A DNA stretch of 45,881 bases from Gammaproteobacteria bacterium (GTDB lineage: Bacteria > Pseudomonadota > Gammaproteobacteria > Eutrophobiales > Eutrophobiaceae). Made by a program: the position numbers and the translations under genes. The stretch covers positions 1-45,881 of the forward strand of contig JAPPLI010000165.1 in NCBI GenBank assembly GCA_028819495.1. Direction: 5' to 3'. The notes below the pieces were generated by a model. It worked only from the letters and a program-made list of their open reading frames with translations, was not told where the DNA came from and did not search any database. This document shows positions 34,527 to 43,168 of this stretch, piece after piece (position 1 is the stretch's first letter; the number at the start of each line of letters is the position of its first letter).

Positions 34527-34541
34527 TAAAAATATTCTCAA
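34512..34541. promoter_or_regulatory. Direct repeat ATTCTCAA x2, repressor operator candidate
   Basis: Exact copies of ATTCTCAA at 34512-34519 and 34534-34541 are 22 bp apart (two helical turns). The first lies in the UBL-operon promoter candidate and the second covers the first base of the XRE start codon. This fits a XRE-family repressor that controls both the operon and itself. Confidence 0.5.
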
Positions 34542-34897
34542 TGAGTAATGACACAGACAAAAACTTTGCTGACAGATTAAGAAAGTCTCGACAAATCAGG
34601 GGGTTAAAGCAGGCAGATCTTGCCAGGAACTCAGGCATACCTCCCTCGGCAATTTCCCATTTTGAGGCAGGAGAACGAAAACCTTCTTTTGAAACCCTAC
34701 GCCGTCTTGCAGAAGCGCTTGGCGTCACCATAGATTTTCTTCTTGGTAGAATTGATGAGACGGAAGGACTTGCAGATGCCGACCCTCTTTATCGAGGCTT
34801 CCAGGCAATGAACGATGAAGACAGAAAGCTGACCCAGGATTTTATGGAAATGCTGAGGAACCGGCATCCAGGAACACAGAATGACGGAAATGAATAA
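34541..34897 (+). CDS. XRE-family HTH repressor (CapH/ImmR-like)
   Basis: The 118-residue protein has a HTH_3 domain at about residues 8-65 (RLRKSRQIRGLKQADLAR, then IPPSAISHFEAGERKPSFETL) and a short C-terminal tail (LLGRIDETEGL onward) suited to dimerisation and cleavage. No Shine-Dalgarno sequence precedes the ATG, and an ATTCTCAA repeat overlaps it, suggesting low, autoregulated expression. The gene is divergent from the UBL operon and overlaps the ImmA/IrrE-type peptidase gene by 17 nt. In CapH/CapP and ImmR/ImmA pairs, DNA damage activates the peptidase, which cuts the repressor and releases the adjacent operon. The same is inferred here. Confidence 0.9.
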   Translation: MSNDTDKNFADRLRKSRQIRGLKQADLARNSGIPPSAISHFEAGERKPSFETLRRLAEALGVTIDFLLGRIDETEGLADADPLYRGFQAMNDEDRKLTQDFMEMLRNRHPGTQNDGNE

Positions 34898-35735
34898 CTA
34901 TCCTCTTATTCGGGCCAAGGCAAAAGAATTAATTACCCAGTTTGGAATAACAGAACTGCCGGTAAACCCTTTCGAGATTGCGCATAAACTTGATATCCAA
35001 ACTTATCCCAAACCCTCGAACCAAAGAGGCGGAATATCCGGGGCGCTGGTCAGAAGCGGCAATAACTTCGGTATTCTATACGCTACCAATATTCCCAGCA
35101 TCGGTTACCAAAGATTTACCGTAGCGCATGAAATCGGACATTACGTACTGGACGGGCACCTGGACCATTTGCAGTTGAAAGATGGAGATATTCATTACTC
35201 GAAAGCGGGGTTCCACGGAGACAAATATGAGAGAGAAGCTGATTATTTTGCTGCTCAATTACTTATGCCGGATATCCTGTTTACCAAGGCGTTGGCTGCT
35301 AATGAAGATGGCATGAACGCGATAAAAAACCTCGCTGACAAGTGTCAAACCTCTTTGACTGCGACAGCAATACGCTATGCTGAGAAAACGGATGCAGCAT
35401 CGGTAGTTGTAGTAAGTGAGAAGGACAGAATACTGTATGCTTTTTTCTCCAGCGAGATGCGCAGATTCGGACTGGACTATCCGAGGAAAAACTCTCCATT
35501 GCCGGGTTCGTCACTAACTTACGAAGTGAATCGTAATCAAGACTCCTTGCGTGAGGGCGAGGCTGATACAGACATTGATGATTGGTTTGAAAGCGATTTT
35601 GACTTGGAAGGCAAAGAAGAGGTGATACATATGGGAGAATATGAAAAAACCTTAACTCTTCTGACATTTTATGGTGACTACGAGGATGTGTTAGAAGAGG
35701 AAAACATGGTGGCTTCGTGGGAAGCAAAATTTTGA
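34881..35735 (+). CDS. ImmA/IrrE-type metallopeptidase (CapP-like)
   Basis: The 284-residue protein has the DUF955 zinc-peptidase motif HEIGH (83-87) with the third ligand Glu in YEREADYFAAQLLMP (Glu119). The C-terminal about 130 residues form a further domain, possibly a GAF-like sensor as in IrrE/CapP; this is not certain from sequence. It would cleave the XRE repressor encoded immediately upstream and so switch on the divergent defence operon. The start is ATG 34881 with AGGA ahead; ATG 34890 is an alternative. It converges on the UDG-like gene. Confidence 0.92.
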   Translation: MTEMNNYPLIRAKAKELITQFGITELPVNPFEIAHKLDIQTYPKPSNQRGGISGALVRSGNNFGILYATNIPSIGYQRFTVAHEIGHYVLDGHLDHLQLKDGDIHYSKAGFHGDKYEREADYFAAQLLMPDILFTKALAANEDGMNAIKNLADKCQTSLTATAIRYAEKTDAASVVVVSEKDRILYAFFSSEMRRFGLDYPRKNSPLPGSSLTYEVNRNQDSLREGEADTDIDDWFESDFDLEGKEEVIHMGEYEKTLTLLTFYGDYEDVLEEENMVASWEAKF

Positions 35736-35882
35736 TAAGTACGTTACTTGCCTGTCTTTCTCCTATAATCGAGTATCCCCCCATAATTTGACAGAAAGCC
35801 TCTTCCTGACACTTCTGCAGCCCAGCGCGGGACAGTTTCCAGCCAGCTCGTAGTAGTTCCATGATGCGTCGTGGTTCGTATC

Positions 35883-36545
35883 TTATGTCCTAATCTCCGA
35901 CACGCCATCTACATTCAGGCAGTATAACTCGCTCATTTGAAATGAAAATTGTGCCTTCCCACCATGGCTGGGGTGCCTTATCTGAATGACTTTGGACTTA
36001 CCGTACAGACGACGCGCAGATTGCGCCGCATCGTTTCCTATAGCAACCAGCCGGCATGGCTTCAAAAGCAGGATGAGTTCAGAGAGAAGTTCTTCCCCGG
36101 CCCTGCGTTCGCGAACATTATGACAACGATTGCTGAAAGGATTGCCGGGTTCGTGAGGGTGTAACGGGAAGACATTCCACAAAAAAATAGGTGCCTTGAT
36201 CCTCAAGAGAACGCGCCAGACGACAGCCGCAGTTTGCTCAGCGACTATTTTACCTGTCGTTGGCCGCTTAACCGACAACTCCCAGCGTTCGGCATGCGCT
36301 TGAACATGTACGTCGTCCGTAAAGGCAAGCCCCGTTCGCCTGCCGCCGCGATAACCGAGGTCGCGTCCAATCCATAAGGAATCAATTTCCCGTTCTGTTG
36401 CCGCCTCAAGCATAGCCTGTAACGTCTGTGACCGACTACGCGGCGCGTCATCCAGATCGTAGGCAGTGCACCGGTCAGAATACGGGTTGAACGTATGCAT
36501 AAAATTCAAGCCTGTTAATTCCCTTACAAAATACGTCGGTGTCAT
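35883..36545 (-). CDS. Uracil-DNA-glycosylase-superfamily protein
   Basis: The 220-residue protein has UDG-fold motifs: an N-terminal active-site loop GRDLGYRGGRRTGLAFT (60-76), a central NVFPLHPHEPGNPFSNR, IGNDAA (169-174) and the C-terminal RHPSHGG (190-196) that corresponds to the HPSxx minor-groove loop. It is not the classical family 1 Ung (no GQDPYH) and the precise family is uncertain. It starts 8 nt after the hsdM stop, so it is co-transcribed with the methyltransferase. It might remove modified or uracil-containing bases from invading phage DNA, or repair deaminated methylated bases. It converges on the ImmA-type gene, 147 nt away. Confidence 0.85.
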   Translation of the reverse strand: MTPTYFVRELTGLNFMHTFNPYSDRCTAYDLDDAPRSRSQTLQAMLEAATEREIDSLWIGRDLGYRGGRRTGLAFTDDVHVQAHAERWELSVKRPTTGKIVAEQTAAVVWRVLLRIKAPIFLWNVFPLHPHEPGNPFSNRCHNVRERRAGEELLSELILLLKPCRLVAIGNDAAQSARRLYGKSKVIQIRHPSHGGKAQFSFQMSELYCLNVDGVSEIRT

Positions 36546-36553
36546 GACCTGCT

Positions 36554-38548
36554 CTACCCGCCGATAATCTCACTGAGTAACCCTTCTGTCTCCTTCTCAA
36601 GCGCCAGGATGTCGGCGCGGATGTCTTCCAGGGAGCGCATAGGTTGGGGTTTATAGAAGTGGCGGGTGAAGCTGATTTCATAACCGATCTTGATACTGTC
36701 CGAGTCGTACCAGGCATCAGGGGCATACGGCAGCACTTCGCGTTCAAGGAATGCCTCAATGCCGCCTTCCTCCAACAATGAAACCTGTTCTGTATCGCGC
36801 AAGTTGGTATCCGGCTCATATCCGACGACGGTGGGTTTACCGGCAAGGACAACCTCAAAAAGGCCGGTCATCGGATCCGGTTGCGTCCCTTTTTTGTGAA
36901 CTTTTCTGATAACACGTGGGGCGTTTTCGTCAATCTCGTGGGTTTCCTTGAGGCTCTTAATCTCGGCGGGCTTCCAGACACGACCAGAATCAACGCCCTT
37001 TAACCGCAATGGCCGCTCGACCGTGACTTTCCGGTAACCGAAAGCGGCATTGTCGAAAATCTTTGAGTGTTCCGTTTCTTCAAAGGCCAGGAACGCGTCG
37101 CAAATGCGCCGGATATCTTCGTCAGACAATTCGCAGTTTTTCTTGCCCAGGTTTTTGCGTAGCGGGCGCTGCCACGAGGTAGCATCTATAAGTTGTACCT
37201 TGCCTTGGCGGTGAGCGGGTTTGCGGTTTGTCAGCACCCAGATATAAGTGGCGATGCCCGTGTTGTAAAACATGTTGAGAGGCAGCGCGACAATGGCTTC
37301 AAGCCAGTCGTTTTCGATGATCCAGCGACGAATGTTGCTCTCACCCTGACCGGCGTCACCCGTAAACAACGAGCTACCGTTGTGGACCTCGGCAATGCGG
37401 CTGCCCAGCCTGGTATTTTGCTTCATCTTGTTCACCATATTGGCGAGGAACAGCATCTGCCCGTCGCTGGAGCGGGTAACCAGGCTCAGTGGTACAGGGG
37501 CACCTGTTCGCTCAGCGCCGTTGGTATGTTCAGTATTGAAGCGCGAGTCTGTTATGCCTTTTTTGCCGCCCATACGCTCCATGTCGCTCTTCCAGCTTTT
37601 TCCATAAGGCGGATTGGAGAGCATGAAATCGAACTCATGGGATGGAAAAGCATCATTGGACAGGGTTGAATGCTCGGGTCCGCCGATGACGTTGTCCGCC
37701 GCTTCACCTTTTCCTTTGAGTAACAGGTCGGCCTTGCAGATAGCATAGGTTTCTGCATTGATATCCTGGCCGTAGAGGTGGGTGGAAACCGCTTTGCCGT
37801 GTTCATGGGCCAGTTCCTGCAAAGTTTCCTCGGCTACCGTCAACATACCGCCGGTGCCGCAAGCGCCATCGTAGAGCAGGTAAGTACCTGATTCGATCGC
37901 GTCGGCTACCGGCAGGAAGATTAGCCGCGCCATGAGTTTAACTGCGTCGCGGGGAGTCCAGTGCTCGCCGGCTTCCTCGTTGTTCTCTTCGTTGAAGCGT
38001 CGTACCAGTTCTTCGAAGATTGTGCCCATCGCATGGTTGTCCAGGCCGGGATGCTTGATTGAACCGTCACTGTTTTTAACCGGATCAGGACTTAAGTTGA
38101 TATCAGGTGAAGTAAACTTCTCTACCAGGGTTCCCAGCGCGTCAGCTTTGGACAGGCGCGGTATCTGATTGCGAAGTTCGAAGTTATCGATGATGTCCTG
38201 CACGTTAGGTGAAAAACCATCCAGGTAAGCCTCGAAGTCAGTCCTGAGCTGCTGTTGGGTTGTACGCGTCTTCAAGTCGCGCAACGTAAACTTTGACGTG
38301 TTGTAGAAAGCCTGGCCAGATGCCTTACGCAATGCCAGACCCTGCTCAACGATACCGGCTGTATCGAGATGAGCTTTCATGTTGAGCACGGCTTGTTTGG
38401 TCGGTTCTATGACTGCATCAAGGCGCCGCAGGACGGTCATGGGCAAAATCACGTCCCTGTATTTGCCGCGCACATACAGGTCTCGCAACACGTCATCGGC
38501 GATGCCCCAGATGAAGTTTGTTATCCAGTTCAGATCGGAATGGTTCAT
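36554..38548 (-). CDS. hsdM: Type I restriction-modification methyltransferase subunit M
   Basis: The 664-residue adenine-N6 methyltransferase has an N-terminal HsdM_N domain (about 10-160). The catalytic domain has HWTPR (196-200), the SAM motif DGACGTGG (227-234) and the catalytic NPPY (312-315). The C-terminal segment after about residue 500 is long but typical of this HsdM type. With HsdS it methylates the host genome and with HsdR it restricts. It is the right-most gene of the island; the UDG-like gene follows after 8 nt and hsdS is 13.4 kb downstream, so the RM genes are split. Confidence 0.95.
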   Translation of the reverse strand: MNHSDLNWITNFIWGIADDVLRDLYVRGKYRDVILPMTVLRRLDAVIEPTKQAVLNMKAHLDTAGIVEQGLALRKASGQAFYNTSKFTLRDLKTRTTQQQLRTDFEAYLDGFSPNVQDIIDNFELRNQIPRLSKADALGTLVEKFTSPDINLSPDPVKNSDGSIKHPGLDNHAMGTIFEELVRRFNEENNEEAGEHWTPRDAVKLMARLIFLPVADAIESGTYLLYDGACGTGGMLTVAEETLQELAHEHGKAVSTHLYGQDINAETYAICKADLLLKGKGEAADNVIGGPEHSTLSNDAFPSHEFDFMLSNPPYGKSWKSDMERMGGKKGITDSRFNTEHTNGAERTGAPVPLSLVTRSSDGQMLFLANMVNKMKQNTRLGSRIAEVHNGSSLFTGDAGQGESNIRRWIIENDWLEAIVALPLNMFYNTGIATYIWVLTNRKPAHRQGKVQLIDATSWQRPLRKNLGKKNCELSDEDIRRICDAFLAFEETEHSKIFDNAAFGYRKVTVERPLRLKGVDSGRVWKPAEIKSLKETHEIDENAPRVIRKVHKKGTQPDPMTGLFEVVLAGKPTVVGYEPDTNLRDTEQVSLLEEGGIEAFLEREVLPYAPDAWYDSDSIKIGYEISFTRHFYKPQPMRSLEDIRADILALEKETEGLLSEIIGG

Positions 38549-38676
38549 TTTTCTGCCGGTATTGTATCAGGGAGATAACTGTACTCAACTGTTGACCCCT
38601 TGGATCACAGCGAGTACCTTTGTTAATCAGGTAGGAACATAGGGGAGAGTCGCAGTTCGTGAAATCCAAGATCACA

Positions 38677-38701
38677 GGGGACGGAATTGAATTCCGTCCC
38701 C
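38677..38701. repeat. REP-like palindrome GGGGACGGAATT-G-AATTCCGTCCCC
   Basis: Perfect 12-bp arms around one base form a 25-bp palindrome. It lies between the outer edge of hsdM and the sulfatase start and shares the GGGGAC...GTCCCC ends with the hairpin at 44002-44053. It may be a REP-type element or a terminator/insulator for the sulfatase leader. Confidence 0.6.
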
Positions 38702-38715
38702 ATCAGGCAAAGTTC

Positions 38716-40191
38716 ATGAAGTTCAATAATAAGGTAACGGGCGCCACCTGTCTTGCCCTGGCCGGCGTGGTCACTTTTCTGCTGGCGGGCATCCTCCCCG
38801 CGCGCACGCAGGAGGCTTCTCTACATCCGATTTACGAAGATGACGGGCAGCGCCCCCCCAATATCGTCCTCATCCTGCTGGACTGGGCCCGGACCGATGC
38901 ACTGGGCGTGTACTCGGATAAGGACGTTTCAACACCCAATATGGACAAACTGGCCGAGCGCGGTGTCAGGTTCGACAACGCCTATACGCCCGCCACGTTG
39001 TGCAGCCCGGCGCGGGCTTCGATCATGACCGGCCTCTACCCCCATGCCCACGGGGTGCGCAAGACCATGTACGAACCCGGCATCACCGGCAACCTGCCGA
39101 CCATGTACCACGACCCGATTGCCGATCCGTTTGCCGACGAGCGCTTCAACCTGGCGATCAACTTCGTGAAATACATCACCAATTCGGGATACGCCACCGC
39201 CCATATCGGCAAGTGGCACCTGGGCGCGGGCAACCCCGGGTTTTTCGACCTGTTCAAGTCCTATAATTCGCTCATGCCGCACTGGGTTGGCGAACCCGAC
39301 CAGTCCGCGTACCGGGAGGATATTCAGACCGGTGAAGGCATCCGTTTCATCCAGGAAAATGCCGACCGGCCTTTTTTCCTTTACCAGTCCTATTACACCC
39401 CCCACGCTCCGTTCCAGCCGCCGCGTAAATATGCCGAGATGTACCGGGAAAGGGAGATCGATCACAAAAATTATTATGCGTCCGTAACCAGCCTGGATCA
39501 CAACGCGGGTCGTATCGTCGCGACACTGGAGGAACTGGGGATTCTGGATAACACACTGATAATCGTAACCACAGACCATGGCGGTTCCTTCCAGGAACGG
39601 CCCGGTTCCTACCGCGGCATGGGCATCGCCTATGATGAGGCCGCGAGAATACCCATGATCATGCACTGGCCCGAGGGCCTGCCGCAGGGTGTAACCTGGG
39701 GCTCCGGCGTCAACCTGGTCGACCTGGCGCCGACCATACTTGGCGCCGCAGGCATCAACACGAAAAGCCGCATCATGGAGATCATCACGGGGCGTGAAGG
39801 ATCGCCGTTCCATGGCAGGGATCTGGTTGCAGAGGTTACATCCGGTTTGGATAACTGGCCGACCCCGGTATTCATGCAGAACGTCCCGGAAGCAGCCATC
39901 GACAATTCCTGGTATGACGAACGCGCAATGCGCTCGGAAGCATGGAAACTGATATTGCGGGATTTCACGGCGGATCCCAGGGCGCGCGGCAATGCCCTGT
40001 TCGATATGCTTAACGATCCGGGAGAAACAACGAATTTGTACTACCAGGCCGAATACCGGGAACAACTCAGGCAGCAGCTCAACCTGATGCTGCAACACGC
40101 GACAGACCTGCAGGACGAACTGGCGGTCAGGCTGGCAAACAGTGAACTCGCAATCATCGATGATCCGGACTACCGGTTCAAACTCTATTAA
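38716..40191 (+). CDS. Secreted type I sulfatase
   Basis: From ATG 38716 the 491-residue product has a signal peptide (about 1-33, KVTGATCLALAGVVTFLLAG then LPARTQEA). The formylglycine motif C96-SPAR lies inside LCSPARASIMTG, so an FGE-type maturase is needed elsewhere. Metal-site and conserved segments are HIGKWHLG and TTDHGG. The first metal motif reads LLDWARTD rather than the usual DDxxxD, a small change. It would remove sulfate from a carbohydrate or other sulfate ester in the periplasm. The frame opens further upstream at 38659 but that would include the palindrome and no better start. DUF1989 and a TonB receptor follow on the same strand. Confidence 0.92.
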   Translation: MKFNNKVTGATCLALAGVVTFLLAGILPARTQEASLHPIYEDDGQRPPNIVLILLDWARTDALGVYSDKDVSTPNMDKLAERGVRFDNAYTPATLCSPARASIMTGLYPHAHGVRKTMYEPGITGNLPTMYHDPIADPFADERFNLAINFVKYITNSGYATAHIGKWHLGAGNPGFFDLFKSYNSLMPHWVGEPDQSAYREDIQTGEGIRFIQENADRPFFLYQSYYTPHAPFQPPRKYAEMYREREIDHKNYYASVTSLDHNAGRIVATLEELGILDNTLIIVTTDHGGSFQERPGSYRGMGIAYDEAARIPMIMHWPEGLPQGVTWGSGVNLVDLAPTILGAAGINTKSRIMEIITGREGSPFHGRDLVAEVTSGLDNWPTPVFMQNVPEAAIDNSWYDERAMRSEAWKLILRDFTADPRARGNALFDMLNDPGETTNLYYQAEYREQLRQQLNLMLQHATDLQDELAVRLANSELAIIDDPDYRFKLY

Positions 40192-40215
40192 ACTGTTCAG
40201 ACATAAGGGGTCGGA

Positions 40216-40806
40216 ATGAACAATAAAATCATAATCGAACCTAAATCCGGCAGATCAATCCGGGTGAAACGGGGGCAGGTCTTGCGGGTAGAAGATGTGG
40301 ACGGAGGCCAGGTCGCTGATTTCGTCTGCTTCGGACTGGACGATTACGCGGAAAAGTTCTCCCAGGCCAAAACCCGGGTGCGCAACTGGACCACACGCCT
40401 TACGGTCGGTTCCGAACTCATATCCAACCGCGACAACGTCATGTTTACGATTGTGGCGGACAGCGTGGGCGTGCATGATATTGTTTTCTCTCCCTGCCAT
40501 TCTCATGTTTACGAACACCTTCTTGGTGTCGGGCCGCGCAACGGCTGTTTCGAGAACCTGTCGGCCGCGGTGGAGCCGTTCGGGATCTCTTCCGATGACT
40601 TGCCGGATCCCTTCAATATCTTCATGAATACCGGAGTGAGGGAAGACGGCGAACTGTTCGTGGCGGCAGCGCCCTCCAGAAAAGACGACTATATTGAATT
40701 AAGGGCGGAAGCGGACTGCCTGGTGGCGGTCAGCGCGTGCGCCGACGATGTAACGGACTGCAATAACGGAAAATGTACCCGGATTGCGATGTGTGTTACA
40801 TTGTGA
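40216..40806 (+). CDS. DUF1989 / urea carboxylase-associated family protein
   Basis: The 196-residue protein matches the DUF1989 family (urea or guanidine carboxylase-associated). It shows GQVADFVCF, DNVMFTIVADSVGVHDIVFSPC, NGCFENL, and FNIFMNTGV near the middle and DVTDCNNGKCTRI at the end, with conserved Cys and Asp residues that may bind metal. The family's best-studied members act with urea carboxylase or in guanidine and related amidine breakdown, but no urea carboxylase is in this window. It follows the sulfatase by 24 nt with GGGG ahead, so it is probably in the same transcript. Function here is not known. Confidence 0.85.
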   Translation: MNNKIIIEPKSGRSIRVKRGQVLRVEDVDGGQVADFVCFGLDDYAEKFSQAKTRVRNWTTRLTVGSELISNRDNVMFTIVADSVGVHDIVFSPCHSHVYEHLLGVGPRNGCFENLSAAVEPFGISSDDLPDPFNIFMNTGVREDGELFVAAAPSRKDDYIELRAEADCLVAVSACADDVTDCNNGKCTRIAMCVTL

Positions 40807-40867
40807 TCTGGATCGATAACTGGAAAATGAGTTGTACTTCATAGAATAACTACGAGGGGAGGTTCAA

Positions 40868-43168
40868 ATGAAGGCAAAAACGTTCGGTGGTCTTGGGAAT
40901 TTTTTACTCGGCACGGTCCTGTTATCGCTGTTTGCGACCGTTTCCTACTCACAGGTTCTTGAAGAAATCACGGTCACCGCGCAAAAACGCGAGCAGGACA
41001 TCTCCGATGTCGGCATTTCCATCACTGCGTATTCCGGACAACAGCTCAGGCAGTTGGGTATTACCTCTACCCTGCAACTGGATGATATGGTCCCCGGCCT
41101 GATGGTGACGGATTTCGGCAGCGGCACGACTACCCAGTTCACCATCCGCGGGTCGGCCCAGCTTGACTTTGCGGACCACCAGGAACCTCCTGTCGCGGTT
41201 TATTCGGACGGTGTTTACAATAGCTACATGGGCGGTGTCGCGTTCAGCTTCTTCGACATTGACAGGATCGAGGTTTTACGCGGCCCCCAGGGTACCTTGT
41301 TCGGGCGTAACGCAACCGGCGGGCTGGTGCATGTAATCTCCAACAAACCGACCCGTGAAAATGAAGGATTTCTGGAACTGACCGGCGGGGAGTTCGGCCA
41401 GATACGTGGAGAAGGCGCCATAAGTGGACCTCTCGGGGACAGCATGTCGGGCCGTTTGTCCATGGCCTATGAAAATACGGACGGGTACCAGGAAAACCGG
41501 ACCGGTCCTGACGTAAACGACGTTGATAATTTCAGCGGCCGGGTGCAACTGCTCTTTGAACCGAGTGATGATTTATCCGTACATATAACAGGGAACTGGG
41601 GGATCGATGATGCATACGGCCAGGGATACAGTATTCGATCCGCATTAAACGACTTCGCCCCCGGCGCGATACCCGGTCTTGTGGGCGACGGGTTGACCAA
41701 GTTCGGGACGACTGCACAGCAGGATGCTTTTTGCGCAGCCTGGTTGGGGCCGCCATTCCCGCTGGCGCCCGGCGCTACCGACTGTTTCGGACATACCGAA
41801 CCGGACGATGGCGACAATAAGATCGCGCTCAATGATCCGGGATTCTTTAAACGCGACCACTACGGAATAACCGGGAAAATTGAATGGACCGTCAGTGACG
41901 GATTAAGGATCGTGTCAATAACCAACTGGCAGGATTTTGAGAAGCAATACCTGGAAGACGTTGACGGTACGCCTGCGCCGTTGTTTACCTATGAACAGGG
42001 CGTGGACAGCAACCAGTTTTCCCAGGAATTGCAGATTCACGGGGAGACCGAAAGACTCAAATGGGTGGCCGGCGCCTATTACCTGAATATCGACAATGAT
42101 ATTCTGGCTATTACGGGCGTAATGAACTGTTGCCTGGTCGATTTCGACAATAATATCGACCTTGAAACGGAAAGCTATGCCGGCTTCCTGCAGGCTGAGT
42201 TCGCGCTGACCGACCAGTTTACGTTCATAGGCGGGTTCCGCTGGACGGAGGACGAAAAAGACATTGCCGCAATCCCCCTGTGTTTCAATGCGGGGCCGGG
42301 TGAAGCCTTCGGCTTGCCTGCCGACCCCTGCGACTTCTTCTTCGGGGGCACGGCGCAGGTCAGCGGGCCTCTTGCAGATAGCCGCAGTGAGGGCGAATGG
42401 TCGGGAGTATTTGAACTGGACTGGACACCCAGTGACGACCTGCTGGTCTACGCGAAGTACAGTCGCGGCAACAAGGCCGGGGGATTCAACGCCGGCGCGA
42501 CGTTCCTGTTTGATGCGGCTACGGTATTCGAGTTCGGCGGTGAAGTATTGAAGAGTTATGAAGGTGGGGTTAAAGCCACATTATTCAACGGCAGGGCGCG
42601 CCTCAATGCAAGTGTGTTTCATTATGACTATCAAGACTTCCAGAATTTTTCTGCGCAAGGGATCAACCTGATCGTATTCAATACTGACGCCGAAAACACC
42701 GGGGCTGAAATCGAACTGATTGCCAATCCGTTCGAGGGTCTGGAACTCCTTCTCGGCCTCTCCCTGCAAGATGCCAAACAAAAAGACGTGATGTTTGCCG
42801 GAGCCACCCGGGACATGCCCATGCCGAATGCGCCTGATGTGACATTCAACGGCCTGGGCCGCTATGCATGGCCCATGCTCGGAGGCTCGATGGCTGCCCA
42901 GGTCGATTTCAACTATGTGGACCGGCGGGCCTTGAACGGCATTGATCATCCCGCCCTGTTCGACGGCTCTTACGTCGTGGCGAATGCCAGGCTGGATTAC
43001 ACCACCAGCGACGGCAGGTGGGAACTCGGCTTATGGCTCAGGAATTTCACCAATGAAGATTATGTGGCAACTGTATTCGATCTGAGCACCTTCACGGGGA
43101 TACTCATCGATGTGCCCAACCCGCCGCGCTGGTTCGGCGGGACCATTCGATATAACTGGGGTGGCTAA
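40868..43168 (+). CDS. TonB-dependent outer membrane receptor
   Basis: The 766-residue protein has a signal peptide (about 1-29, LLSLFATVSYS) followed by QVLEEITVTAQKREQ (TonB box and plug start). The plug contains FFDIDRIEVLRGPQGTLFGRNATGG and the beta-barrel ends in TIRYNWGG. The strong ribosome binding site GAGGGGAGG lies before ATG. No Fur-like box is obvious upstream, in contrast to the receptor at 1848-4055, so it may take up an organic substrate such as the sulfated compound handled by the neighbouring sulfatase. The nitroreductase gene overlaps its end by 8 nt. Confidence 0.93.
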   Translation: MKAKTFGGLGNFLLGTVLLSLFATVSYSQVLEEITVTAQKREQDISDVGISITAYSGQQLRQLGITSTLQLDDMVPGLMVTDFGSGTTTQFTIRGSAQLDFADHQEPPVAVYSDGVYNSYMGGVAFSFFDIDRIEVLRGPQGTLFGRNATGGLVHVISNKPTRENEGFLELTGGEFGQIRGEGAISGPLGDSMSGRLSMAYENTDGYQENRTGPDVNDVDNFSGRVQLLFEPSDDLSVHITGNWGIDDAYGQGYSIRSALNDFAPGAIPGLVGDGLTKFGTTAQQDAFCAAWLGPPFPLAPGATDCFGHTEPDDGDNKIALNDPGFFKRDHYGITGKIEWTVSDGLRIVSITNWQDFEKQYLEDVDGTPAPLFTYEQGVDSNQFSQELQIHGETERLKWVAGAYYLNIDNDILAITGVMNCCLVDFDNNIDLETESYAGFLQAEFALTDQFTFIGGFRWTEDEKDIAAIPLCFNAGPGEAFGLPADPCDFFFGGTAQVSGPLADSRSEGEWSGVFELDWTPSDDLLVYAKYSRGNKAGGFNAGATFLFDAATVFEFGGEVLKSYEGGVKATLFNGRARLNASVFHYDYQDFQNFSAQGINLIVFNTDAENTGAEIELIANPFEGLELLLGLSLQDAKQKDVMFAGATRDMPMPNAPDVTFNGLGRYAWPMLGGSMAAQVDFNYVDRRALNGIDHPALFDGSYVVANARLDYTTSDGRWELGLWLRNFTNEDYVATVFDLSTFTGILIDVPNPPRWFGGTIRYNWGG

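Noticed and set aside
38929-40098. 389-codon open frame on the minus strand
   Set aside because: It is antisense to the sulfatase gene, whose motifs and signal peptide are clear; the frame is a shadow of GC-rich codon use.
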